Source of the DNA: an uncultured Prevotella sp.
GTDB lineage: Bacteria > Bacteroidota > Bacteroidia > Bacteroidales > Bacteroidaceae
DNA length: 64,000 nt
NCBI GenBank assembly: GCA_900770025.1
Contig: CAAGIW010000013.1
Span: forward strand, 74,472-138,471
Direction: 5' to 3'
Both the position numbers and the translations under genes were made by a program. Numbering within the stretch: position 1 is the stretch's first letter; every line of letters begins with the position of its first letter. Of the stretch, positions 1 through 7,628 are shown one piece after another. The notes beneath the pieces are model-generated. The model was not told the origin of the DNA. It saw nothing but the letters and a program-made list of their open reading frames with translations, and did not search any database.

Positions 1-1178
1 AGACCTCGGGATGGTCGCTCACAGAACAGGATCCTTTCAACAATGTGGGGCGTACCTGTATAGAGGCTATGGCGGCTGTGCTGGGCCACACCCAGTCATT
101 GCACACCAACGCCCTTGATGAGGCTATTGCACTTCCCACCGATTTCTCTGCCCGTATCGCCCGCAACACGCAGATATACATCCAGAATGAAACCAAGGTG
201 TGCAAGCAAATTGACCCGTGGGCTGGCTCGTATTATGTGGAGAGTCTTACCAACGAATTGGTTCACAAGGCATGGGAGCATATCCAGGAAATCGAAAAAC
301 TGGGTGGAATGGCAAAGGCTATCGAGACAGGTGTGCCCAAAATGCGTATCGAAGAGGCCGCTGCACGCACTCAGGCACGTATCGACTCGGGTGTGCAGAC
401 CATCGTGGGCACCAATAAGTATCGTCTGGAACATGAAGATCCTATCGATATTCTGGAGGTTGATAACACTGCAGTGCGCAAGCAGCAGGAGGAAAGTCTT
501 GCTCAGGTACGTGCTTCACGCGATGAGGAGGCTTGCCGCAAGGCACTCGATGCGCTCACCGAATGTGTGCGAACAGGTGAGGGAAATCTGTTGGCTCATG
601 CCATAGAGTGTGCCAAGTTGCGCTGTACCTTGGGTGAGATAAGTGATGCCTGCGAGAAGATTGTAGGTAGATATAAAGCTGTAATTAGAACCATATCAGG
701 CGTGTATTCATCAGAAAGCAAGAACGACAAGGAGTTTGAACTGGCTTGTCAGTTGACCGAAGAGTTTGCAAAACAGGAGGGTCGTCGCCCACGTATCTTT
801 GTTGCCAAGATGGGACAAGACGGGCATGACCGTGGTGCCAAGGTAGTGGCCACAGGATATGCTGACTGTGGCTTTGACGTGGACATGGGTCCCTTGTTCC
901 AGACGCCAGCCGAGGCTGCCCGTGAGGCCGTGGAGAACGATGTGCACATCATTGGTGTGTCGTCGCTTGCAGCGGGTCACAAGACCTTGATTCCTCAACT
1001 GTTTGAAGAACTCAAGAAGTTGGGTCGTGAGGATATCATGGTGATTGCCGGTGGAGTGATTCCTGCACAAGACTATGATTTCTTGTATCAGGCAGGCGTG
1101 GCTGCCATCTTTGGCCCCGGTACATCCGTAGCCAAGTCGGCTGTTACGATGATGAAGATATTGCTTGATAAGGAATAA
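1..1178 (+). CDS. mutB: Methylmalonyl-CoA mutase large subunit, 3' part
   Basis: The reading frame is open from base 3 of the window, so the gene starts upstream; about 391 C-terminal residues are visible. It interconverts succinyl-CoA and methylmalonyl-CoA with adenosylcobalamin in the succinate-propionate route. The visible part begins in the TIM-barrel domain (SGWSLTEQDPFNN, then RTCIEAMAAVLGHTQSLHTN) and ends with the B12-binding domain. That domain shows the DxHxxG cobalamin-ligand box as DGHDRG (His codon at 825-827), then GVSSLAAGH and the AGGVIP glycine turn. The intact B12 domain indicates the catalytic large subunit rather than the degenerate small one. A strong terminator follows. 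Confidence 0.95.
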   Translation, partial: TSGWSLTEQDPFNNVGRTCIEAMAAVLGHTQSLHTNALDEAIALPTDFSARIARNTQIYIQNETKVCKQIDPWAGSYYVESLTNELVHKAWEHIQEIEKLGGMAKAIETGVPKMRIEEAAARTQARIDSGVQTIVGTNKYRLEHEDPIDILEVDNTAVRKQQEESLAQVRASRDEEACRKALDALTECVRTGEGNLLAHAIECAKLRCTLGEISDACEKIVGRYKAVIRTISGVYSSESKNDKEFELACQLTEEFAKQEGRRPRIFVAKMGQDGHDRGAKVVATGYADCGFDVDMGPLFQTPAEAAREAVENDVHIIGVSSLAAGHKTLIPQLFEELKKLGREDIMVIAGGVIPAQDYDFLYQAGVAAIFGPGTSVAKSAVTMMKILLDKE

Positions 1179-1191
1179 TCGAAGTTGGATA

Positions 1192-1237
1192 AGGGGAAGA
1201 GAAGGGGATATATGCCTCTTTTCTTCCCCTGTTTTTA
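1192..1237 (+). terminator. Intrinsic terminator after the mutase gene
   Basis: An approximately 16-bp stem with two wobble pairs (left arm 1192-1207, right arm 1215-1230) is followed by GTTTTTA. It lies 14 bases after the mutase stop codon. Confidence 0.8.
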
Positions 1238-1296
1238 TCCTTATTTCGGTGGCCCTCCCTTTTGGTGCCACCTCTGTTTGTTTATTTTAGAATAAG

Positions 1297-1884
1297 ATGA
1301 AAGAAGAGTTTCTTGATTTATTGCTTTCAACCCATCGCCAAGGGGTGGATAAGGTGGTGGATTATCTTGAGAAGTCTGGCTTCTTCACTGCCCCTGCCTC
1401 GGTCAGCAAGCATTTGAGTCTTGATGGAGGGTTGTTGCAACATTCGTTGAATGTGTGCAGGGTGGCCTTGATGCTGCGTGAACAGATGATAGCAATGAAA
1501 CCCGATATAGAACCCAAAGTGCCTAAGGAAAGTGTTGTGCTGTCTGCTCTTCTGCATGATGTGTGCAAGTCGAGCATCTACAAAAAGATTCAGAAGTTCA
1601 GAAAGAATACCGAGGGAAGGTGGGAAAGTTATGAAGGCTATGATGTGGATTACAGTCGATTCCCCTTCGGACATGGTGAAAAATCGGTTGTGATGCTTTT
1701 GAGACTCGGCCTGGAATTGACAAATGATGAGCTGCTTGCCATCCGTTGGCACATGGCTGCATGGGATTTGCCTTTCCAGAGTTATGAGGAAAAATCCAAT
1801 CTCTCAGAGGCTTCCAATGTGCCGCTTGTTTCTTTGATACAGGCAGCTGATGGTCTTGCCGCTCATTTGTTGGAGTCGGAGTGA
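1297..1884 (+). CDS. HD-domain metal-dependent phosphohydrolase
   Basis: A 195-residue soluble protein with the histidine/aspartate pattern of the HD superfamily: H49 (GLLQHS), the H87-D88 pair in ALLHDVCK, H126 (FGHGEK), H152 (RWHMAAWD) and D185 (IQAADGLA). These can form a mono- or binuclear metal site, so a nucleotide or phosphate-ester hydrolase is likely; the substrate cannot be told from sequence. The length is that of a stand-alone HD domain. It sits between a terminator and the DUF4421 gene, whose ATG shares one base with this gene's stop codon (TGATG), so the two are probably translationally coupled. Confidence 0.8.
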   Translation: MKEEFLDLLLSTHRQGVDKVVDYLEKSGFFTAPASVSKHLSLDGGLLQHSLNVCRVALMLREQMIAMKPDIEPKVPKESVVLSALLHDVCKSSIYKKIQKFRKNTEGRWESYEGYDVDYSRFPFGHGEKSVVMLLRLGLELTNDELLAIRWHMAAWDLPFQSYEEKSNLSEASNVPLVSLIQAADGLAAHLLESE

Positions 1885-3038
1885 TGTATATGTTTAGGAC
1901 ACTGGTGCTCTTCCTTGCCGTAGTCTTGTTGACCCCTTGTGTGGTTCGAGCACAGGAAAACAAGCGTTGTGGCGGGGTGTTGGGTGTGGTCAAGGCTTTG
2001 GGCTCTTTTATCGATTCGGCAGCTGTCAGCGGTGTGGACAAAAGATATATTGTGGCACCGAAAAGGCCGTGGCAGGTGATGCTCAGAGGCAATGCCACTC
2101 AGTCCAGTTTGAGTTTTGATTCTCATTCTTCCATGCAGTTGTTTTCCGATTTCGATATGCCTATTCGTGTTGACATGGAACCACGATTGAAGTCGGACAG
2201 GTATTCCACCGTGGGCCTGTGGGTCGGCTATCGCGGCTATGGTTATGGTTACAGTAAAAGTATTGGCGGCAGTGATGACACCTATTTCACTATAGGTGCC
2301 ACAGGAGGAAGGTATGGACTGAATTTCAAATACCGGAAGCATAAGACGGATGCGCCGGAGTTTAGATACACGCTGTCCATTGAAGACTTGAACACAAGTG
2401 ATGAAGGCGTAGTGGATTTGAATGCGCCTATGAGTCTGAAATCATATATCCTGACAGGATATTATCTGTTTAATGGAAAACACTTTTCTTATGCAGCAGC
2501 CTATGACCAGTCGGTCATCCAACTGCGTTCGGCAGGCTCATTGATGTTGGGAGGTGCCTATTATCGTTCTGTGGTGGATTATGCTTCCAATGAAAATGCC
2601 GACTTTATCAGTATGATGGGCAACGTGGGGAAGCTGAGAATAACTATGGGCTGTATCGGAGTGGGCTATGCCTATAATTTTGTGCCAGCCAAAGGGTGGC
2701 TTATCAATGCCATGCTGATGCCGATGGTTTCTGTTTATAATGGCACCACAGTGTATCGCTATTCCACCAACATCATGGAACTTATGGACCGATATTTAGA
2801 CTCGGGACTTACCGATGATTCGGTTTTTGATGATGTACATATAGATTTTGAGGGTAAGAGTGATGTGTCGCACAAGGTGGCGCTCAATTATTTTGCCCGT
2901 GTCTCGGTTGTTTATAATTGGCAACGCCAGTATCTGTGCGCCTACTCTGAGTATAACAATTTTGGTTATCGTCGTTCTGGTAGCCACAATCGTCTGACCG
3001 ATTGGTATGCTTACATCGGTTTGGGTTATCGCCTTTGA
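1884..3038 (+). CDS. DUF4421-like outer-membrane beta-barrel protein
   Basis: About 384 residues. The start is taken as the ATG at 1884, which overlaps the previous stop; a GTG at 1881 and an ATG at 1890 are alternatives. An N-terminal signal peptide is visible (hydrophobic FRTLVLFLAVVLL, cleavage near VRA/QE). The rest has the alternating aromatic/small pattern of beta-strands (VGLWVGYRGYGYGYSKS, ILTGYYLFNG, FSYAAAYDQS) and ends in an aromatic strand (WYAYIGLGYRL), as barrel proteins do. It resembles the Bacteroidetes family DUF4421, of unknown function. The family assignment is from memory of the sequence style. Confidence 0.7.
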   Translation: MYMFRTLVLFLAVVLLTPCVVRAQENKRCGGVLGVVKALGSFIDSAAVSGVDKRYIVAPKRPWQVMLRGNATQSSLSFDSHSSMQLFSDFDMPIRVDMEPRLKSDRYSTVGLWVGYRGYGYGYSKSIGGSDDTYFTIGATGGRYGLNFKYRKHKTDAPEFRYTLSIEDLNTSDEGVVDLNAPMSLKSYILTGYYLFNGKHFSYAAAYDQSVIQLRSAGSLMLGGAYYRSVVDYASNENADFISMMGNVGKLRITMGCIGVGYAYNFVPAKGWLINAMLMPMVSVYNGTTVYRYSTNIMELMDRYLDSGLTDDSVFDDVHIDFEGKSDVSHKVALNYFARVSVVYNWQRQYLCAYSEYNNFGYRRSGSHNRLTDWYAYIGLGYRL

Positions 3039-3111
3039 TATGTTTGGCCAACGTGAGTTTGGTGTAAGTCTTACGCGATTAGTTCGCCTTTGTCACTAAT
3101 CCCTGAGTATC

Positions 3112-3222
3112 GTTTTGCAAAACTGCCACTTTTGGACTGCAAAACTGCCACTTTTGGACTGCAAAACTGCCACTTTTAGAACGCAAAACTGCCACTTTTG
3201 CAATGCAAAACGCACCGTTTTA
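3112..3222 (+). repeat. 22-bp tandem array, locus 1 (five units)
   Basis: Five units start at 3119, 3141, 3163, 3185 and 3207, an exact 22-bp register. The first four read AAAACTGCCACTTTT(G/A) and the fifth AAAACGCACCGTTTTA, with 6-bp linkers GACTGC, GACTGC, GAACGC and CAATGC. A4 and T4 tracts alternate every 11 bp. The left edge is the palindrome TTTTGCAAAA (3113-3122) preceded by CTGAGTATCG. The array lies between convergent genes (DUF4421 and the SpoU methyltransferase). Confidence 0.93.
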
Positions 3223-3341
3223 GAAATCACCCCCATTTGCTTTGGAATGCAAACAGCATCCAACTGGGTTTCTGAAAGAATGTTATCCGCTTATTATCAG
3301 CCACTTATCCTTCAATAGAATCGTGCCTTCATTCTTTCCTT
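3223..3341 (+). repeat. Conserved linker of the composite repeat, locus 1
   Basis: This non-coding block connects the 22-bp array to the GC-rich palindromes. It contains GGAATGCAAACAGCATCCAA (3244-3263) and TTATTATCAGCCACTTATCC (3291-3310). Closely similar blocks follow the arrays near 13.6 kb and, in reverse complement, precede the array near 27.3 kb; a shorter match lies at 33.5 kb. No gene is seen in it. Confidence 0.85.
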
Positions 3342-3458
3342 CTCCTCCCCTTGGGGAGGCTGGGTGGGGCCTTTGTTCTTTCCATCTCCTCCCCTTGGGG
3401 AGGCTGGGTGGGGCCTTTGTTCTTTCTATCTCCTCCCCTTGGGGAGGCCAGGTGGGGC
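3342..3458 (+). repeat. Three tandem GC-rich palindromic repeats, 44-bp period
   Basis: Three 29-bp copies begin at 3342, 3386 and 3430, each built on CCTCCCCTTGGGGAGG followed by a G-rich CTGGGTGGGGC or CAGGTGGGGC tail. They are separated by CTTTGTTCTTTC-type spacers. The period of 44 bp is twice that of the neighbouring 22-bp array. The perfect stems could fold as hairpins in either transcript of this convergent gene pair. Confidence 0.9.
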
Positions 3459-3513
3459 CATTGTTCTTTCTTCTCCTCAACTTTCTTATCTCGAACTTAT
3501 GTGTACATGATGG

Positions 3514-4044
3514 TTATTTGCATCCGCAGATGTGATGAATGATGATGCCAGCTGTGACAGACACATTCATGGAGTGCTTGGTTCCAAACTGTACGATTTC
3601 TATACAGCCGTCGCACGCATCAATCACTTCCTGATGCACGCCTTTTACTTCGTTGCCCAATACCACAGCATACTTCTTTCCTGGGTGCGGAGCAAAGTGG
3701 TGCAGTTTGGTGCTTCCCTCTGCCTGTTCCACAGCATAGGTTTCATATCCTCTTTGTCTCAGGTCTTCAACGGCATTCAAGGCAGTGGGGTAGTATTTCC
3801 ACTCCACACTTTCCTCTGCTCCCAACGCAGTTTTGTGAATCTCGTTGGCGGGTGGTGTGGCACTTATCCCGCATAAGTACACCGCTTCAATACGAAAGGC
3901 GTCGGCAGTGCGGAAAACACTGCCAACGTTATACATCGAGCGCACATCGTCGAGTATCACTACGAGAGGTTGCTTGTCTGCTTGTTTGAACTCTTCCAGG
4001 CTCAAACGTTTCATCTCTACTGTGCGTAATTTTCTGATGCTCAT
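3514..4044 (-). CDS. SpoU/TrmH-family RNA 2'-O-methyltransferase
   Basis: A 176-residue SPOUT methyltransferase that should transfer a methyl group from S-adenosylmethionine to a ribose 2'-OH in tRNA or rRNA. All three family motifs are present: motif 1 NVGSVFRTADAF (N39, R45), motif 2 VLGNEVKGV (about 128-136) and motif 3 VQFGTKHSMNVSVTAGI (about 151-167), which forms the trefoil-knot cofactor site. There is no N-terminal substrate-binding extension, so this is the short form; the target nucleotide is not deducible. Its ATG overlaps the stop of the upstream lipoprotein gene by four bases (ATGA). Confidence 0.85.
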   Translation of the reverse strand: MSIRKLRTVEMKRLSLEEFKQADKQPLVVILDDVRSMYNVGSVFRTADAFRIEAVYLCGISATPPANEIHKTALGAEESVEWKYYPTALNAVEDLRQRGYETYAVEQAEGSTKLHHFAPHPGKKYAVVLGNEVKGVHQEVIDACDGCIEIVQFGTKHSMNVSVTAGIIIHHICGCK

Positions 4045-4850
4045 TGCTGTTCTTTCATCTTTCTTGCCTCCTGTGTCAGGTAGGGAGTGATGCGATGGTA
4101 TGGAATGGTGAACTTGGGACTTCCTGCAGCATAGCAGGCAATCTCATAGGGCTGATACACCATCACGATGCCATCGGGAGTGAAATAGAGTGGGGCTGTG
4201 GGCAGCGGAATGTTGTTCACATCATCTATCTGCAGTGCTGTGCTCAGTTCAATGTCTGAAGATAATGGCATATCCTGTTCCGAAAAGTAGCGGAAAAGTC
4301 CGTCTCTTATCAGATTGTTGAACTCTTTGTCGCGGTTCTTTATCAGTATATCGTTGCTAAAGATATGCCCGTCTTCTTTCCTGAATGTCACGCCCTTGCT
4401 TTCGTGCATTCCATGTGCGCCGCCCGAGTAGGTCTCTGTTCTGATGCTGTAGGTAATGTACAGAGGAGTGTTGTATTCTTGCTTGATGACCACGCTGCGA
4501 AACATGGGAGCCATATCCTGATCGCTGCCGCGTGCCGTTACTATTTCATTAAACATCTGTGTCATCTCTTTTTCCCATCCGTGGGCATAGAAAGCCAGCA
4601 GGGAGTCGCCTTGTTGAAGGTTTCCTTTGTAGTTTCCTCCCAGTTCCTTGTCAATGAATAGTCGGATAGAGTCCATCAGTGCCTTATCTCCCTTGACGGG
4701 ATAGTCGGCTGTGATGCTCATTTCAAATGCTTTTGTTCGGTTACTGTATTGGATGGAGTCGGTAGTTATGTCTTTCTTTCCAGAGAAGTTCCAATCGCAT
4801 GAGACCGATAATAGCGCGATGGTAACAAGAGATAGCAATAGTCTGTTCAT
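4041..4850 (-). CDS. DUF3298/RsiV-like lipoprotein
   Basis: About 269 residues from the ATG at 4850; longer upstream reading would cross the pgk terminator. The N-terminus is a lipoprotein signal (MNRLLLSLVTIALL, then SVSC with lipobox Cys18), so it should be anchored in an envelope membrane. The middle contains SGGAHG followed by FRKEDGHIFSNDIL, the pattern of DUF3298/DUF4163 proteins related to the extracytoplasmic part of anti-sigma factor RsiV. No transmembrane anti-sigma portion and no sigma factor gene are nearby, so a regulatory role is not supported. It lies between pgk and the methyltransferase gene. Confidence 0.75.
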   Translation of the reverse strand: MNRLLLSLVTIALLSVSCDWNFSGKKDITTDSIQYSNRTKAFEMSITADYPVKGDKALMDSIRLFIDKELGGNYKGNLQQGDSLLAFYAHGWEKEMTQMFNEIVTARGSDQDMAPMFRSVVIKQEYNTPLYITYSIRTETYSGGAHGMHESKGVTFRKEDGHIFSNDILIKNRDKEFNNLIRDGLFRYFSEQDMPLSSDIELSTALQIDDVNNIPLPTAPLYFTPDGIVMVYQPYEIACYAAGSPKFTIPYHRITPYLTQEARKMKEQQ

Positions 4851-4870
4851 GGTTGTTTGCTTGAGATATA

Positions 4871-4914
4871 AGAAAAGGCTCCACTCCCGACCTTTGATAA
4901 GTGGGAGTAGAGCC
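4871..4914 (-). terminator. Intrinsic terminator downstream of pgk
   Basis: On the minus strand an 11-bp GC-rich stem with a one-base bulge (arms at 4877-4888 and 4903-4914) is followed by TTTTCTT. It lies 24-60 bases beyond the pgk stop and just before the lipoprotein start at 4850. Confidence 0.75.
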
Positions 4915-4937
4915 AATGTGTATGGATTGTCTTTTGT

Positions 4938-6188
4938 TTACTCTCCTTTGATGGCAGCTACTCCGGGAAGCACTTTTCCCTCGATAGCCTCCAGCAGTGC
5001 ACCTCCTCCAGTGGAGATGTAGCTCACCTGATCAGCCATTCCAAACTTGTTGATGCAAGCCACTGAGTCACCTCCTCCGATGAGTGAGAATGCACCGTTG
5101 GCAGTGGCCTTGGCAATGGCATCAGCGATGGCTTTGGAACCGCCTACGAAGTTGTCGAACTCAAACACACCAGCGGGACCGTTCCACAGAATGGTCTTGG
5201 CATTTTCGATGGCAGCAGAGAATAATTCGCGGGTCTTGGGGCCTGCATCCAGTCCTTCCCATCCCTCGGGAATATTGTTGGCATCGCAAATCTTGGTGTT
5301 GCAGTTGTTGTCGAAAGCGTCACCGGCCACACAGTCAGTGCCCAGTACCAGGTTCACACCATTCTCTTTAGCCTTTTTGATCACGTCGAGTGCAATGTCC
5401 AGTTTGTCATTCTCGCAGATAGAGTTACCCACGTTGCCGCCCAATGCCTTGGCAAAGGTATAGGTCATACCTCCACAGAGAATCAGATTATCTACTTTGC
5501 CCAGCAGGTTTTCGATGATACCGATCTTGGTGGAAACCTTCGATCCACCCATGATGGCAGTGAAAGGACGCTTGATGTTGCTCAGGATATTATCTACGGC
5601 CTGCACCTCTTTCTCCATCAAATAGCCCAGCATCTTGTGGTCAGCGTCAAAGTAGTCGGCGATGACAGCGGTAGATGCGTGTTTGCGGTGTGCGGTGCCA
5701 AAGGCATCCATGATGTAGCAGTCGGCGTAAGAAGCCAAGGTTTTGGCAAACTCTTTTTGGCTGGCTTTCATTGCCTTCTTGGCATCATCGTATGCAGGAT
5801 CCTCCTTGTCGATGCCTACAGGCTTGCCTTCCTCCTCGGGATAGAAGCGCAGGTTCTCTAACAGCAACACTTCGCCTGCCTTCAGGTTGGCGGCCGCCTC
5901 CTGTGCCTTGGCGCAGTCAGGAGCAAACTGTACCTTTGTGCCCAATGCGGCGCTCACGGCGTCAACAATCTGTCCGAGTGAGAACTTGGGGTTCACCTTG
6001 CCTTTGGGTTTACCCATGTGAGACATGATAATCAGTGCACCGCCGTCAGCCAGCACTTTCTTCAAAGTGGGAAGTGCGCCACGGATACGGGTGTCATCTG
6101 TGATGTTACCGTTTTCATCAAGTGGTACATTGAAGTCCACACGAACAATAGCCTTTTTACCTGAAAAGTTGAATTCGTTGATTGTCAT
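4938..6188 (-). CDS. pgk: Phosphoglycerate kinase
   Basis: 416 residues, the normal length for bacterial phosphoglycerate kinase, which makes ATP from 1,3-bisphosphoglycerate in glycolysis. The N-domain substrate site is visible as VRVDFNVPLDENG and then DDTRIRGALPTL and SHMGKPKG. The nucleotide site shows MGGSKVSTKIG, the NGPAGVFE loop and the C-terminal GGGDSVAC and STGGGALLE glycine-rich motifs. It appears to be transcribed alone, with its own terminator and a -7 element upstream at 6256-6263. Confidence 0.98.
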   Translation of the reverse strand: MTINEFNFSGKKAIVRVDFNVPLDENGNITDDTRIRGALPTLKKVLADGGALIIMSHMGKPKGKVNPKFSLGQIVDAVSAALGTKVQFAPDCAKAQEAAANLKAGEVLLLENLRFYPEEEGKPVGIDKEDPAYDDAKKAMKASQKEFAKTLASYADCYIMDAFGTAHRKHASTAVIADYFDADHKMLGYLMEKEVQAVDNILSNIKRPFTAIMGGSKVSTKIGIIENLLGKVDNLILCGGMTYTFAKALGGNVGNSICENDKLDIALDVIKKAKENGVNLVLGTDCVAGDAFDNNCNTKICDANNIPEGWEGLDAGPKTRELFSAAIENAKTILWNGPAGVFEFDNFVGGSKAIADAIAKATANGAFSLIGGGDSVACINKFGMADQVSYISTGGGALLEAIEGKVLPGVAAIKGE

Positions 6189-6255
6189 AATTGTACTGTT
6201 GTTATGTTTTGTAGTGTGTAAACCGTTGAGTGCTACACACCATGATTAAGTGCTG

Positions 6256-6263
6256 CAAAGATA
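6256..6263 (-). promoter_or_regulatory. Bacteroidetes -7 box for pgk
   Basis: On the minus strand the octamer reads TATCTTTG (consensus TAnnTTTG), 68-75 bases upstream of the pgk ATG. No clear TTTG -33 element is seen at the expected distance. Confidence 0.5.
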
Positions 6264-6409
6264 TAAAAAAAAGCCGATGTCACGTCAGCCTGTCTCTTTT
6301 TTTTTCTTTTTTTTATTCATTTTGTAGCAGAGTGTAATGCAGAGATGTCATTCGTGTGATAAAAAATGCAAAAATACCGTCGTTGCCTGTCTTTGTCGGA
6401 AAATTTAAC

Positions 6410-6417
6410 TACTTTTG
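6410..6417 (+). promoter_or_regulatory. Bacteroidetes -7 box for ridA-queC
   Basis: TACTTTTG matches TAnnTTTG; a transcript from here would have a leader of about 115 bases before the ridA ATG. The -33 region is not a good TTTG match. Confidence 0.5.
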
Positions 6418-6537
6418 CAACGGATTATGGACGTGATGCTATAAATAATGTATAGATATTAAAAGGCAGGCGTGTCCATACGTCTCAACAAGAGTAGGTA
6501 CAAGAACTTAAAGTAACAAAAAAAACAACGATTGAAA

Positions 6538-6912
6538 ATGAACGAAATCAAAGCAACAGGTGCGCCTGCAGCCATTGGGCCATACAGTCAGGCTATTCAG
6601 GTTAACAACTTCATTTTTGTTTCAGGGCAGTTGCCCATCGACCCTGCCACCGGCTCATTTCCCGAGGGTGGCATCAAGGAGCAGACACGTCGTTCACTTC
6701 TCAATGCCCAGTCTATCCTTTCCGAGGCCGGGGTGAGCATGGCAAACGTGGTGAAGACGACGGTGCTTTTGGCCGATATTGCAGACTTTGCTGCAATGAA
6801 TGAGGTGTATGCCGAGTTCTTCCGCAAGCCTTATCCGGCACGTTCTGCCTTTGCTGTGCGTGATTTGCCCAAGGGTGCATTGGTGGAAATAGAAATGATT
6901 GCTGCAAAATGA
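6538..6912 (+). CDS. ridA: RidA-family enamine/imine deaminase
   Basis: 124 residues starting at the ATG at 6538 (MNEIKATGAPAAIGPYSQ); a TTG six bases earlier is less likely. RidA proteins are trimeric and hydrolyse reactive 2-aminoacrylate and related enamines released by PLP enzymes. Signature parts are GPYSQA near residues 15-20, FVSGQLPIDPATG, and the C-terminal PARSAFAVRDLPKGALVEIE, which holds the substrate carboxylate-binding arginine. The stop overlaps the queC start by four bases (ATGA), so the two are one transcription unit. Confidence 0.93.
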   Translation: MNEIKATGAPAAIGPYSQAIQVNNFIFVSGQLPIDPATGSFPEGGIKEQTRRSLLNAQSILSEAGVSMANVVKTTVLLADIADFAAMNEVYAEFFRKPYPARSAFAVRDLPKGALVEIEMIAAK

Positions 6913-7559
6913 AGGATGCTGTCATAGTGGTGAGCGGAGGCATGGACAGCATTACCATGCTCTACGACTATCGTGAGCGCATGGCATTGGCTGTGACCTA
7001 CGACTACGGCAGCAAGCATAACGCCAAGGAGATACCCTTTGCACAACTGCATTGCAGACGATTGGGTATAGAGCATATCGTCATCCCCCTCGGTTTTATG
7101 CAGCAGTACTTTCAGAGTTCCCTGCTGCAGGGCGGTGAGGAAATACCGGAAGGACACTATGCCGCGGATAACATGAAGTCAACGGTGGTGCCCTTCCGCA
7201 ATGCCATCATGCTTTCTGTGGCAGTGGGAATGGCTGAAAGCAGAGGACTGCAAAGTGTGTTCATCGCCAACCATGCCGGTGATCATACCATCTATCCTGA
7301 CTGTCGTCCGGAATTTATTCGTGCCTTTGATGCCACGGCAGCCAGTGGCACCTACAATCATGTGCGCATCGAGGCCCCCTATACCAACCTCTCTAAGGCA
7401 GATATTGCTCGCAAAGGTGCCTTATTGGGTATAGATTATGCCGAAACGTGGTCGTGCTACAAGGGCGGAGATGTGCATTGCGGACGGTGTGGTACCTGTG
7501 TGGAACGCAGAGAGGCACTGGCAGAGGCGGGCATTGCAGACACCACGGCTTACCTGTAA
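6909..7559 (+). CDS. queC: 7-cyano-7-deazaguanine synthase
   Basis: 216 residues. QueC converts 7-carboxy-7-deazaguanine, ammonia and ATP into preQ0 in queuosine synthesis. The ATP-pyrophosphatase P-loop SGGMDS is at residues 9-14, followed by TYDYGSKHNAKE. The zinc site is the cysteine cluster C183, C191, C194 and C197 (CYKGGDVHCGRCGTC). The P-loop has Met at the fourth position where many homologues have Leu or Gln. No queD, queE or queF lies beside it, so the rest of the pathway must be elsewhere. It is translationally coupled to ridA. Confidence 0.95.
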   Translation: MKDAVIVVSGGMDSITMLYDYRERMALAVTYDYGSKHNAKEIPFAQLHCRRLGIEHIVIPLGFMQQYFQSSLLQGGEEIPEGHYAADNMKSTVVPFRNAIMLSVAVGMAESRGLQSVFIANHAGDHTIYPDCRPEFIRAFDATAASGTYNHVRIEAPYTNLSKADIARKGALLGIDYAETWSCYKGGDVHCGRCGTCVERREALAEAGIADTTAYL

Positions 7560-7628
7560 CAGTGGTAGAAGTCAAGGTGTCTTGATGGCTTGAACAAGAG
7601 AAATATAACAACCAACAAATATTTGACT

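Larger units (their letters stand above)
6189..6537. other. Divergent intergenic region pgk/ridA
   Basis: 349 bases between the divergent starts of pgk and ridA. It holds A/T-rich tracts (a long T run near 6297-6315) and the two -7 elements listed separately. I see no RNA gene, riboswitch or small coding sequence. Confidence 0.6.

Noticed and set aside
3115..3318. Short open frames inside the 22-bp arrays (also at 13295-13558, 27240-27456, 33479-33679 and 56514-56846)
   Set aside because: The 22-bp unit is open in several frames and gives 22-residue repetitive peptides on both strands. They have no ribosome-binding site and no conserved composition beyond the repeat, so they are artefacts likely to be mis-annotated as hypothetical proteins.
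6418..6537. preQ1 riboswitch ahead of ridA-queC
   Set aside because: No preQ1 aptamer pattern (short C-rich loop hairpin with A-rich tail) was recognised in the leader.
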